A DNA stretch of 64,000 nucleotides from Ooceraea biroi (taxonomy: Eukaryota > Arthropoda > Insecta > Hymenoptera > Formicidae). The stretch lies in NCBI RefSeq assembly GCF_003672135.1, contig NC_039507.1, positions 14,190,278-14,254,277 of the forward strand. Reading direction: 5' to 3'. Below the pieces are notes generated by a model that searched no databases, had not been told where the DNA came from, and saw only the letters and a list, made by a program, of their open reading frames with translations. Position numbers and translations under genes: made by a program. This document shows, in pieces, positions 53,576 through 63,349 of this stretch. Position 1 is the first letter of the stretch; each line of letters begins with the position of its first letter.

Positions 53576-55125
53576 CACTATCGCTCAGTAATTTCAATAC
53601 ACCACCCGAATCATCAATTTTTCGAAAAGTAATGAACAAAAGAAGCTAGTTTGTAATAAATATGGATTTATTGAAACAAATAACCATATTTTATACTCAT
53701 ACATTGTTTAAAAATGAATTCAGCCTTAAATTTTGTTTTCATCAAAATATTCACCCTTAGCAGCAATCACAGCAGTGCACACACGGGGCATTCGGTTAAC
53801 TTGTCTATAGTTTCAGCTCCGATTGCCGTCCACTTCTCTTGTAATAATTCCCAAAGGTGATTTTGGCTCGTTATTTTGACGTCTTGAATACACCTGTCCA
53901 GATGATCCCAAAGAAGTTCAATTGGATTGCAATCAGGACTCTGGGGTGGTCAAACCATGTTCTTCAGTACCTGTTCTCGTTGTTTTGTCTGAATATACTT
54001 TTTACAAAGACTGGAGGTATGTTTTGAGTCGTTATCTTGCTGTAGTGTGAAATCACGACCAATGAGACGGATGCCAGAAGGGATAGCATGATGTATCAGG
54101 ATATTGTTATAACGCTTGGAGTCCATAATTCCTTTGATTTTTATTAAGTCACCAACTTTACCACTACCGAAACATCCCCAGACCATAATGGAACCTCCTC
54201 CATGCTTGACTATGGGCTGAATGCAAGCAGGAAGCATGCGCTTACCAGGTACACGACGGACGAAGTTGCGCCTGTTGGATCCAAATACTTCAAACTTCGA
54301 TTCATCTGTGAAAAGAACTTTTTTCCACTGACTAATGGTCCAGGTTTTATGCTTTTTAGCCCACAATAGCCTCTTTTTATTAATGGACCTAAGCAACGGT
54401 TTTCGCGCTGCAACACATCCTTTCAAACCAGCAGCTACGAGGCGACGTTTGATAGTTGCGATTGACACATTTTTCTTCCTCGTTTCGATCAGAGCAGAAC
54501 GGATCTCACGAGCTGTTTTGGATCTGTTTCGTTTAGAACACACTCTGATAAATTTGTCCTCTTGTTTTGTGGTCACTCGAGGTTGTCCAGGTCGTGGTCG
54601 ATTACGTATGCTTTTGTTTTCGGCGTATTTCTTGAGGGTATATTGCACGCCCCCAAGAGAAACTTACTCCAGGCGAACAATTTCGCACAAACTATGCCCT
54701 GCATTTCTCAAAGCGACTGTGGCAGATCGCTTTTCAATTGATAACTCTTTCTTGGGAGCCATTTATGAGACCACTTTAAATGTTTTCACAGTATCAATAC
54801 AAGGCGGTCATTAGAGTTCTTTCACTGTGTATGTATTGACGAATCGGTTTCAAAACAGCAATTGGCATGAAACTAACATCACTACGAACACCTCGTGACC
54901 TTACTTTGCGTATTCTGTTTACTTCCAGGGATCAGACGCTATCAAACTATTAGCGTCCATTTCTTCGAAAATTATAATTTTTAAGGCATTTTTAATGCAT
55001 TCGAGTTCTGAAAGTGTTTATAACAACAAGCGGATTCATTTCTGTGCAAAATATGTGTATCACATTCATCTTTTAAAGAAAAATCGACGAATCTCGAAGT
55101 GTATTGAAATTAATGAGCGGTAGTG
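53576..55125 (-). mobile_element. Tc1-like element inserted in the EnSpm-like gene
   Basis: Ends CACTATCGCTCAGTAATTTC and complement (GAAATTAATGAGCGGTAGTG), TA outside both. 1.55 kb, normal for Tc1. The EnSpm-like frame breaks at exactly these points and rejoins across them. Confidence 0.9.
53765..54762 (-). pseudogene. Tc1-like transposase with stop codons
   Basis: ATG at 54762 reads MAPKKELSIEKRSATVALRN, then a TAA near 54665, then QYTLKKYAENKS, GQPRVTTKQEDKFI, TAREIRSALIE, KRLLWAKKHKTWTISQWKKV, LFTDESKFEVFG (first Asp), GGGSIMVWGCFGSGKVGDLI, LQQDNDSKHTSS (second Asp), a TGA at the usual Trp near 53950, PPQSPDCNPIELLWDHLD (third residue, Glu) to the stop near 53765. It is nearly full length (~332 codons) with two nonsense codons as the only breaks I can see. 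Confidence 0.92.
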
Positions 55126-55759
55126 TATATCTCCACAATAATTTAAGAAGAATTTAAATTGCGTGGCCTTCCACTTTGACACATGATTCACATCTAATTG
55201 ATTTCTTTGAAATTCAGAAAGAACATCACTTGTTAGAGCATGATTTTTTCAATTCTCGAACCTTAGCTAATTTTGTTCGTACTGGACTTGTTCTCAAAAT
55301 CCACTTCTCTGCGAACCATTTCATACATTCAGAATAAAACAAGTACATAATTTCAATACTACATATAGTTACACATTGAATCACATCAAAGCTATTTATT
55401 CTTATTAATGAAGAGGTTGAGTTCTGATAATAGTTTTCTGGGTGAGATTTTTCTTCAAAAGATTCGATTGTGCGTTTGTCGCAATGCATCTCATGGTAAA
55501 TTCGTTTTTTACACCTTTTTTCCAACTGATATTCCTTTGGTGACACACCTTTCACAGGCGAAAAATGCACCAGTGCACAGATAGTTTGTAGCATTTGAAG
55601 AAAGCTCTTGCTGGAGCGTCAGCAATAACTGCCATAATTTCAAACGAGTATTTCTTTCCATTCAATTCTACACCATTTGCAAACAGTTAACTTCTTCTAC
55701 AAAGTTTTGAAGAAATAACTCAACAGAAGAAAGTTTTGCTTCCCCACAATAAATTCCTG

Positions 55760-56877
55760 CAACAAACAGTTTAGTACTATAATTTTCGTGATGAACTACT
55801 ATTTTTATTCTTATTTCTAACTCTTATTAAAAAAATTTCCCAACTGTTGATATTATGCAATAGAATTATGCCTTATGTAATAGAAAACTAAATATATATT
55901 TTGTATCTTTGCAATCCACGAAACTTATCAAGATGTCAATTGATCCATATGTTGTTAAAGTATAATAATTCGAAGTCTCTTTTTGCACATCATGATTAGA
56001 TTTACACGGTCAATCTTGCTGATCATTCGTTGTTTACATTGATCGTCTTGTTTACGCGTGTGCATTTGGCGTGCGGAAGGGAATTCAGGCAACACTGAGG
56101 ATAGGGTCGAAAGTGAACTGTATTTTGTATTAATAAATGTTCGAAACAGAATTTGAGATTAAAATTGAGACCCGACTTTTGAGAGAAAGAATTTCGAAAG
56201 AACGAAACCGAAATCGCGGCGTCGAGAAGACGGCGCGGAGCGGAAATCTTCTGGGGATCGGACGGACCGATCACGCGAGACGGAGATCTTGACGCGTTAA
56301 GCCGCGATTTTAGCGCACGAAAACGGACATCTTGAAACGCGAGTTCGGAGATTTTGATTTGCGGGACGGAAATCTTCTCCGAGACTCGACACCGCTCTTT
56401 CGACCTCTCGATCAAATCCCATTCGAACTTGCGGGGTACGAATGATCACTCGCTACGATTATTAAACGCGTGCAAACACGTGCAAACACGTGCAAACGCG
56501 TACACAGGAACGAATTGAAGTTCCGGACTGTTCGACGCGTCTTACCGCTATAAGGGTCGAAAACGAAATCCTGTCCAGCCAAGCCGGACCGCAATTACTC
56601 TATCTTTTTTTTTGAAACATTAGAAATACGGAACAAAATAGTCGGTAATTTTCGGTATTATTTTGGCTGTTGCCAACGCAGATTGATCGTTGGAACCTAA
56701 GGTTTCGTGGACAGCGTTCAAGGCCTCACGAAAATCTAAGGCTCCGTGCTTAATGCCTTACGCGAACATTCCTTGATAATAAAAAATTAATTTCATATAT
56801 CATAAATACATTATTTTATAAATTTTTTATCGTATAAATAATATAATACAAATTTTAAATCACGTATGGTATCATTG
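55760..56877. other. No gene; contains a GC-rich tract
   Basis: AT-rich to 56020, then higher GC with repeated CGGAAATCTTCT / GGAGATCTTGA words (56230-56400) and three CGTGCAAACA units (56465-56500). This may be a piece of an LTR or a 5' UTR; nothing decides it. Frames here have no recognisable family. Confidence 0.3.
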
Positions 56878-57533
56878 CCCCAGGTAGCAAGCACACGTCA
56901 TTGTGACGTTTCAAATTGGTCATTTTTGGTCATATGTCGTCAAACTGATCGATTTTTAACCTAACCATATGTTGACGTTATGATGTGACGTCATATTTTA
57001 GTCATGAACTGACGATTATTTTATTTTAAGTGTGTGTAATTCCCGCCTCTGATTCACCAAGCGACCGATAGATGGCCAGGCCAGGCGTGACGTTCTCGCA
57101 AGTAACATTTGCGTTATCACCTTATAAATAACCATCCGGAAAACCGATCCAGTACTCTTTTCTTCTTCTTTTCTTTTGAAACTTTTGAAATCATTGCTTG
57201 AAGTGATATCTCATTCCAAAAGAGTGAGATTCCACTACACGAAATTTAGAGAGTAATTCATAAAATATAAAAATCTAAGTTTTTAAAAAAATGTAATTAC
57301 ATGTCATACTATGTCATACAAAATGTAATTGTCACAAAAATGTAATTACATGTCATACTATGTCATACATGTGTCATACTATGACGTCAAAATACGGTAT
57401 ATTTTATGACGTCAAAATTTTGCGACATTAGACCGTCATTATTACGTCATAAGGGCGTCAACTTGTGACGTCAAGAATAGTCAGTGAATGACCAATTTGA
57501 AACGTCAAAATGACGTGTGCTTGCTACCTGGGA
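56878..57533. mobile_element. MITE with CCCAGGTAGCAAGCACACGT ends, rich in TGACGTCA
   Basis: CCCAGGTAGCAAGCACACGT...TTCAAATTGGTCA at the left is mirrored at the right (TGACCAATTTGAAACGTC...ACGTGTGCTTGCTACCTGGG). CATTG lies outside both ends (56873-56877, 57534-57538). TGACGTCA-like words recur at 56990, 57380, 57405, 57445 and 57468. No gene. Confidence 0.8.
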
Positions 57534-57910
57534 CATTGACAAATTAATATGTAATTGCATAATTGAGAAATATTAAATGTATATATGTATATGTGTGTGT
57601 ATATTGTTACGTCCAGAACTCCGTGAGCTCAAGGAAGGGCGCAACCAGACGCCTCTTGAGGTTCGTTGGCACACAGCCGCAGAATCTCGAGTTCGAGCTG
57701 ACCGATACGCTTCGATGTTTGGGTCAACGACCAAGGTCGATCTACCCTAATAGTCGAAACGGTCAACTCGTCGGTCCTTTTTAGGTAAGGGAAATGAATC
57801 CCTATTACCAAGGATAGGACCTGTACGATCAGTCGAGGAAAGAGAGTGAAAACAAGGGTAGTTAAATAAATGCAATTTTCATTTTTTTTTTACAAAATTA
57901 ACATTGTTAT

Positions 57911-58418
57911 ACAGGGTGTCCGGCATGAAGCGGACCAACGCTCGTGAGCTGGTAGAGCACAGTGAACTGAAAAGAAAAGTCCTGTACCACTTTGCAATTT
58001 TCGCAATATTAACGGAGTTATTAATTAATGAATATAAGTGAATGAGGGCGGTGCGTGCAGCGAGATAGGTCGGTAGGAGAGCTGCGCACTCTTTGATACA
58101 CCGCGAGCTGGGCGGGCGGCGCGAGGTGAGGGAGAATGGGTGTCTTAGATATTGACAATATCCCTTGTTATTGTCAATATCTAAGACACCCATTCTCCCT
58201 CACCTCGCGCCGCCCGCCCAGCTCGCGGTGTATCAAAGAGTGCGCAGCTCTCCTACCGACCTATCTCGCTGCACGCACCGCCCTCATTCACTTATATTCA
58301 TTAATTAATAACTCCGTTAATATTGCGAAAATTGCAAAGTGGTACAGGACTTTTCTTTTCAGTTCACTGTGCTCTACCAGCTCACGAGCGTTGGTCCGCT
58401 TCATGTCGGACACTCTGT
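57911..58418. mobile_element. Near-perfect 508-bp palindrome (TA-flanked)
   Basis: Arms 57911-58160 and 58169-58418 (250 bp each) are inverted copies with an 8-nt loop (TCCCTTGT). I see only two mismatches, both in the outer 20 bp (CAGGGTGTCCGGCATGAAG against CAGAGTGTCCGACATGAAG). TA lies just outside, as for Tc1/mariner MITEs. The two equal reading frames on opposite strands are mirror images and not genes. Confidence 0.9.
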
Positions 58419-58429
58419 ATTTGGTCTGA

Positions 58430-58653
58430 TAATTACATTAGAGACTTAATCAATAAGTAATTTCTAAAGATACAAAAACTATAATTTAAAATGAACTTGA
58501 AGTTGGATTACAAATTTATTTAAACATGATTATAATTCTTATGATTAACGCAAACTTTACTTTAAATAAGAAGAAACTATAATTTTGAAAATTTGTAAAG
58601 CAAAAGTTCCGATTTCACATTTCTATGTCTAATTCGCTTAAGTTACGTAGTAT
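58430..58653. other. AT-rich DNA within the element
   Basis: No feature. Confidence 0.3.
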
Positions 58654-59321
58654 TTAGTAAAAATCTAGTAAAAATTCGCGAATGTAGGATGCGGGAATTA
58701 GCACGGGATGGACGCGGTTGCTGGTGATGAAAGGAACGAATGTGTTAGGGCCAGCGTTCCTGAGTGCGTCCCTGAGGGCAGGTACATTTATAGATTCGGG
58801 TCCGCAGATTATGGTGTGAGGCGGAAGGGGAAAAGAGTAGGTGGGGAAAAAATCGAGGAAATATTCGAATAATAGGTAGAAAACGCTCTGGGAAAATTCC
58901 CTTAACGCGGAAATAGTAGGGACAGGTAGCCCGGAAAACTTGGCGTTTTCAGGGACTGGAGGTGGAGGGGGAATGAATGGTTCCGGACTTACTTCTGGAG
59001 TTGGGGAAGGGATGGCCGAGTTTAAATACTGTTCGAGCTCCGGGGTGGGGATGGGTGAGTACCACCTAGAAGACAGTTCGGGGAGGGAAAGAGGGAGTAG
59101 GGGGAGAAAAGGGTGGATTCGCGTTTGTCGAAGAAGTAGGAGACGGAATGTCTATTGAAAGTGGTGATACCCGCTCGGTAGAATCGCAAGGGGATCGTAG
59201 TGGGCTGTTGGGTTTCCCCGGTTGTTCGGTTGCTGCTGGTTCGGGGAAGGGTACCCTTTGCTCGATCGACACTAATTCTGCCGGGGAACTACTCCGTCCG
59301 CGATTTATATGGGCTACTTAA
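58654..59321 (-). pseudogene. Proline-rich ORF of unknown, probably gag-like, protein
   Basis: From just after a stop near 59323 the minus strand reads INRGRSSSPAELVSIEQRVP, SPLSIDIPSPTSS and NPPFSP, shifts frame near 59095, then reads YSPIPTPELEQYLNSAIPSP, FIPPPPPVPENAKFSGLPVP, TISALREFSQSVFYLLFEYF, FPTYSFPLPPHTIICGPESI, NVPALRDALRNAGPNTFVPF and ends at TAA 58654. No ATG opens it; a first exon might be spliced from 59424 (GAAGAAA|GTAAGC). About 220 codons in total. The codon pattern and GC differ from the surroundings. I do not recognise the family. Confidence 0.45.
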
Positions 59322-59612
59322 AACGGGAAAAACGGAATAAACTTTGTTCGGTAATATGAAAAGAAGCCACGAAACGGTTGAAGAGAAGAAAAATGAAATT
59401 ATTATGTGAATTTTGGCTTACTTTCTTCGGTGCTGCTCTTCGGATGGAGTATTTCGATGGCTTGGATGAGGGAGCCAACCGGACCAGAGAGCCTTGGCGT
59501 GGAGAGTATCACTAACTCTACTTTTTACCGCGACGTCCCGATCACGGGAACGAAACAATAACGTAATGCTGACTGATCAAAGACCAAAGACACGCTCTGG
59601 CCAAATTGTTCC

Positions 59613-59621
59613 CTTTATATA
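59613..59621 (-). promoter_or_regulatory. TATA-box-like motif, minus strand
   Basis: TATATAAAG on the minus strand, with an insect initiator-like TCAGTC about 45 nt downstream (near 59573). That is farther than the usual ~30 nt. It precedes the proposed spliced first exon of the proline-rich ORF. Confidence 0.35.
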
Positions 59622-60293
59622 GGGCTAAAAGAGCTTAGGTGGGGGTTATGCTGTTCCAAGAAAAGAAGGAAATAAGAAAAATTTGTTTCTAATGAAGCAG
59701 CGTTTGTTGCTTCTGGAATTACCGTGGTATCTGATGGATTTATGATTTTGTTTTCGAGAATTAAAGTGCGACACTTGTGATGACCCCTCCTTCGACCCTA
59801 CATTTACAATCCACGTTTACATTTCCTTTAGTCTAAATCTATTTATATCGCGTATCTGGTTCGCGGCTGACCATGTATGGCAGAACTTCTCAGTATTTAG
59901 ATTCGGTGGATTACTTTATTGCCGTCAGCGGGTGACGATTCCCAAGTGCCGCTCCGCTTTTCCAGATCTGGAGCGGTCTTCCCTAAGTGATTTAAGCTAT
60001 TAACTCCGAATATATTTAGCCTATTGAGTGTTTCGGCTGAGCGCAGGCGAGGATTGAAAAGTTTGTGAGCTGTATATCATTACGTGACATTTTGCTAAGA
60101 CCACTTGCCCCTCCATTCATCCGGTCGTACTTTCCGTTGGTGGGGATTGGTTCTTAATTGTTACTCTTCTTTATCTCTAAATTTAATATTTTCTGTGGAA
60201 GCGAGGAACCGTGGAGTCTCCTGGACGTAACAATATATATGTAATATGAATAAGTTACGTAAATCGTTTTATGTCATTTGTATCATTTTACAG

Positions 60294-60604
60294 GTCGAAC
60301 GCATGACTCGTCCTACATCTTGTATAGATTAAGCGAGAAATTGTCCCCGGGCGCTCAATTGTATGTGGAAACTGGAAGAGTGGACGAGCTGGACACAGAT
60401 GGAGACCCTAATATTCTGCACTCATTCATCGGTGCGCCAGTTCTTCGAGGCGAAGGCACAAGTGTCACTCGAGTCTTCTTAGATAGCAACCATACTTTGA
60501 TTAGCATTATGGCACGCATCAATCCTAGCCCCGATTGGTTTGTAGGAGTAGATTCTTTCCAGTTGTGCGTCGATGGTAATTGGGTCGACACCGTTACCGT
60601 AGAG
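60294..60604 (+). CDS. Spondin-domain secreted protein, coding exon B
   Basis: Acceptor TATCATTTTACAG at 60293; the first two bases complete a Gly codon with exon A. It reads RTHDSSYILYRLSEKLSPGA, QLYVETGRVDELDTDGD, IGAPVLRGEGTSVTRVFLDS, NPSPDWFVGVDSFQLCVDGN and WVDTVTVE, then donor GAG|GTAATT (phase 0). The PSPDWFVGVDSF-x-LC block is the best conserved part of spondin_N. The rest of the domain (a DAGTDNG-type block) and the thrombospondin repeat should follow downstream, but I find no further exon before 64000. No stops within: the exon looks functional. Confidence 0.88.
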
Positions 60605-60828
60605 GTAATTACATTTCACAGTAAAAACTATATGTGTATGTTAATAAAATTGAAATTACTTTCGTAATAAAAATTTCTAAAAATAGACACATTAAATAAA
60701 CGTATATTGTTGACTTACATTTATGAACCTGAAGTAACATATTTGTATTCTTTTAATAATATAGAGAGATTATATTCTAACTAAATTTTACTATTATATA
60801 AATTCTGACCTATATCGGTTATTATTGG

Positions 60829-61125
60829 GGCGAAGCGTAGCATAGTAGGCAGTCTACAAAGCTGAAAGTCCCGGACTTGATCCCCGGCGGAGTCGAAAAA
60901 ATACCCCCGTCGAAAAAGTACACCCGTTCTTCTTTCGGAAGGCAATGGCAAACCACCGAGAGTATATTGCCAAGGAAGCCTCTCTAATATAGCCGTTCGG
61001 AACCGGCGTTAAACTGTAGGTCTCGTATACATGTGAATAGCCTGGTACGCAACACATGTGTATCGTGTGTGTCAAGAGGTCATGACGTACGTTCGGACAT
61101 GAATTATACGACGAAGAAGATATCG
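60829..61125 (+). repeat. tRNA-headed SINE
   Basis: An exact Pol III A box (TAGCATAGTAGG at ~60838) and a diverged B box (GGACTTGATCCCC) form the head. The body includes GGAAGGCAATGGCAAACCAC and ends at ATACGACGAAGAAGA, a short GAA-type tail. Confidence 0.6.
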
Positions 61126-61409
61126 GTTGTATAAAATTTACATAAAATATATCTAAACTTTACTTACAATATTTTTAATGTAAAGAAATAAGATTTGACT
61201 TTTGTTTGTTTTTGACTTCTTCATTGACTTCTGGTTACAAAGAGATAGCGTGTGCACGCGTAGTTGATATGTTGAAAGAGAAAATTAGCCGGATATTTTT
61301 AAAGAAGATATTTTTAAAAAAAGATATATGTCAAGGTCAAGGTCAAGGTCATCGGCGCTGTGTCCCCTAATCTAAATAATTATCAAAACAACTATAAAGC
61401 AATATATTA
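61126..61409. other. AT-rich DNA with a foldback-arm fragment
   Basis: ATATATGTCAAGGTCAAGGTCAAGGTCA near 61323-61352 (given in full as one 28-base run only by position) is a fragment of the GACCTTGACATAT foldback arm with an expanded AAGGTC unit. Nothing else. Confidence 0.4.
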
Positions 61410-61860
61410 GGAGGTTGCATTGAAAGCCGCTGTTCATGTGTAAAATGTGTAGAATGTGTAGTCATGTGGTTCTAGCTGCGTATGCTGTGGGCAGTGACAG
61501 ATGATTCTTATGTCATTTTGAAGTGTGAATATTTCCCACTAAAATTTAGTCATCAGACGCCATCCTTTGTTTACACAAGTGTTTTTCTATAACCGAATTA
61601 AAATGGAACGCGATAAGTTGTTTTTCCGATGTGTACTTCTACACTATTTTGATTTGAAAAAAAAGTGTAACAGATCGAAGTGAAGCTCATCGATTGCTTG
61701 CGAAAATTTATAGTGAATCTGCTCCATCGGAAACAGTATGTAGAGATTGGTTTCGACGATTCAAAAGTGATGATTGTGATGTTCACGACAAACACCAGCC
61801 AGGTCACTCGCAAAAGTTCGAAGATGAACAACTGCAAGTTTTTTATTAATTTACGTCTTT
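61410..61860 (+). mobile_element. Truncated mariner element
   Basis: The probable left end is AGGAGGTTGCATTGAAAGCC, followed by a typical ~190-bp leader and the transposase N-terminus. The right part is lost; a LINE fragment follows. Confidence 0.55.
61603..61848 (+). pseudogene. Mariner transposase N-terminal fragment
   Basis: ATG at 61603 reads MERDKLFFRCVLLHYFDLKK, changes frame in an A-run near 61660, then reads SEAHRLLAKIYSESAPSETV, CRDWFRRFKSDDCDVHDK and stops. This is the first HTH of a mariner transposase. It resembles the copy at 63350, from the same or a sister family. No catalytic part. Confidence 0.8.
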
Positions 61861-61889
61861 CGAACCTAGTATTGATGATGATTGGCTCT

Positions 61890-62630
61890 TACTAGCTAGT
61901 AATTACTTTCTGCACTGAATCGGTTGAGAACACTGACGTCAGTACAAATCTCTTTGTTGTTAGTGAGGATGTAATTGATCTCATTTTTCACCATGTTATT
62001 CGGGCTTTTCCATGTCCACTTCCTTTGGGGAGGCTTCTTGAAGTGGGTGTTCATGCAGAATAGGTCTTACGCGCTCAGGTAATTCAGCAGCATCTGACCC
62101 CCTCGTTTCTGGTACCCAGGCCGAACGGTCCTATGTTCGCCGGGTCTGTCGTTTCCTTACAACCTATCTTCGCATCAAAGTCTCCGATTACGACGACAAA
62201 CTTGGCCTTCTCAGCTCTCTTCGAGGTGGTCACATCTTCATAAAATTGCTCAGCCTCCATATTTTCAGTAGCGCTAGTCGGTACGTAGGCCTGAATAACC
62301 TGCATGGTGTATTTGTCATTTAGTTTGATCATGACATAGATCACTCTCTCTGAGTTACCACATGTTTTGAAGATCAGTTGCTTTAGGTTCCTGTGCACCA
62401 TGATCGTCACTCCCCCGATATGTGGGTCGGTGTTAGTGTTGTTTTGGAACAGCAGGTGTCCGGATCTGAGCATTGTTGTGGCTTCTTCTCTCTAACGTGT
62501 TTCAGAGATACTCAGAATGTCTCACCTGACATGCAGCTCTTGTTCCAGTTCTTCAAGATGCTCTTATCGCATGGTGCGAGTGTTGTATGTCTCAAGCAAA
62601 AGTTTCCTCTGGAGACCGTTCTTTGTAAAA
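61890..62630 (-). pseudogene. LINE (RTE/CR1-type) endonuclease fragment
   Basis: Read leftward: TYNTRTMR...EHLEELEQEL, SISETR (frame-broken), then MLRSGHLLFQ, GGVTIMVHRNLKQLIF, VIQAYVPTSATENMEAEQFY, VVVIGDFDAKIG (catalytic DFNAKIG-type block with N replaced by D), GPFGLGTRNE, then after a frame change RKWTWKSPNNMVKNEIDYIL and DVSVLNRFSAES. These are the successive motifs of the apurinic-type endonuclease of non-LTR elements. RT is absent; several stops; inactive. Confidence 0.85.
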
Positions 62631-62639
62631 ATAAATAAA

Positions 62640-63200
62640 TAAATAATAAGAAACGTTTATTTATATATTTACGTTGATTTAATATTTTGTATATAATATT
62701 TTGTTTCTGAAGCTGAGAACAGCTTCAACTGTAAAGACTATTAGTTATTATCATTTAATTATTATTTAATCGAGATGTGCCCAAGCAATCATTATATGAC
62801 AATTGCATGTTTTACATTTCCAACTATGCATACAAAATGTGACTCGTTTAAATTAGCTTCAGAAAATTTGAAATATAAGCATCACTATTTGTGAAATTTA
62901 ACTTATGCATTTATTTCTATGAAGCGCTATGCATTTGACCATTTCGCTAATATCCGCGGTAAAACTGTATAAAAGGTTATATCTCGCGGATCTTTCTCAT
63001 TTTGACATACGTTATGAAAGGTGAAGTTCTAAGTTTTTACTTAACATAGTTGTTAAGTAAACAACTACACATAGTTGTGACAGTCGTGTGTAGTTTCTAA
63101 AATATATCACAAATAATATTAAGGAAATTATACAGATTAGGAAAGCTAGATCAGTTCCGATTACTTTGACCTTGACATATTAGGTTAAATTTAATTCCTG
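62640..63200. other. AT-rich DNA, no gene
   Basis: No feature other than CCTTGACATATTAGG near 63171, a likely foldback-arm scrap. Confidence 0.35.
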
Positions 63201-63349
63201 CCGCTTGCTACTAGAGGGTGTCGGCTCCAACGCTGACGAGTTTTGACGGTGAAGTCGCATGTCTTTTGTAGTTTAAACATTGCTGAAAGTGATTCAGTCC
63301 TCACAGGTTAGATTTCTCGACGCCAAAGAGATTTTCCAATCGATTGAAA

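Larger units (their letters stand above)
51294..55757 (-). pseudogene. EnSpm/CACTA-like transposase gene, split by three insertions
   Basis: Pieces read leftward: GIYCGEAKLSSVELFLQNFV after an acceptor-like TTGTTGCAG near 55757; VIADAPARAFFKC; HEMHCDKRTIESFEEKSHPE; DVLSEFQRNQLDVNHVSKWK-ATQFKFF up to 55126; [Tc1]; VVLKNILPKEY from 53575; [LTR-like]; [mariner]; VVARRILNNKILVTTQ, LHNLIHVVDDARKFQIPLDD, LSAFWNENYIGLFK to TGA at 51294. The ordered motifs (ADAPAR, WKATQF, HNLIHVVDD, FWNENY) are those of the large TNP2-type transposases of animal EnSpm-like elements; the class is my best match. Frame changes and stops occur between pieces. Terminal repeats not identified. Confidence 0.65.
57605..60232 (-). 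mobile_element. Element with TGTTACGTCC ends, minus-strand ORF
   Basis: TGTTACGTCCAGAACTCCGT at the left and GGAGTCTCCTGGACGTAACA at the right are inverted over ~12 bp and more loosely beyond, with ATAT on both sides. TG...CA ends would suit a retroviral-type LTR, but I find no internal LTR pair. It could be one very large LTR, a deleted LTR element, or a DNA transposon. It holds a proline-rich minus-strand frame and a nested palindrome, and lies 61 bp before spondin exon B. Confidence 0.55.
36854..60293 (+). other. Intron of the spondin gene (23.4 kb, transposon-filled)
   Basis: Runs from GTAAGTG at 36854 to TATCATTTTACAG at 60293. Phase 1 donor G plus acceptor GT gives Gly, and the joined protein reads through the spondin motif (KLFG|RTHDSSY). 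Nearly all the intron is mobile DNA, described in the entries below. Confidence 0.75.

Noticed and set aside
57879..58429. Two opposed ~100-codon ORFs with nearly identical protein sequence
   Set aside because: They are the two arms of one palindrome read on opposite strands.
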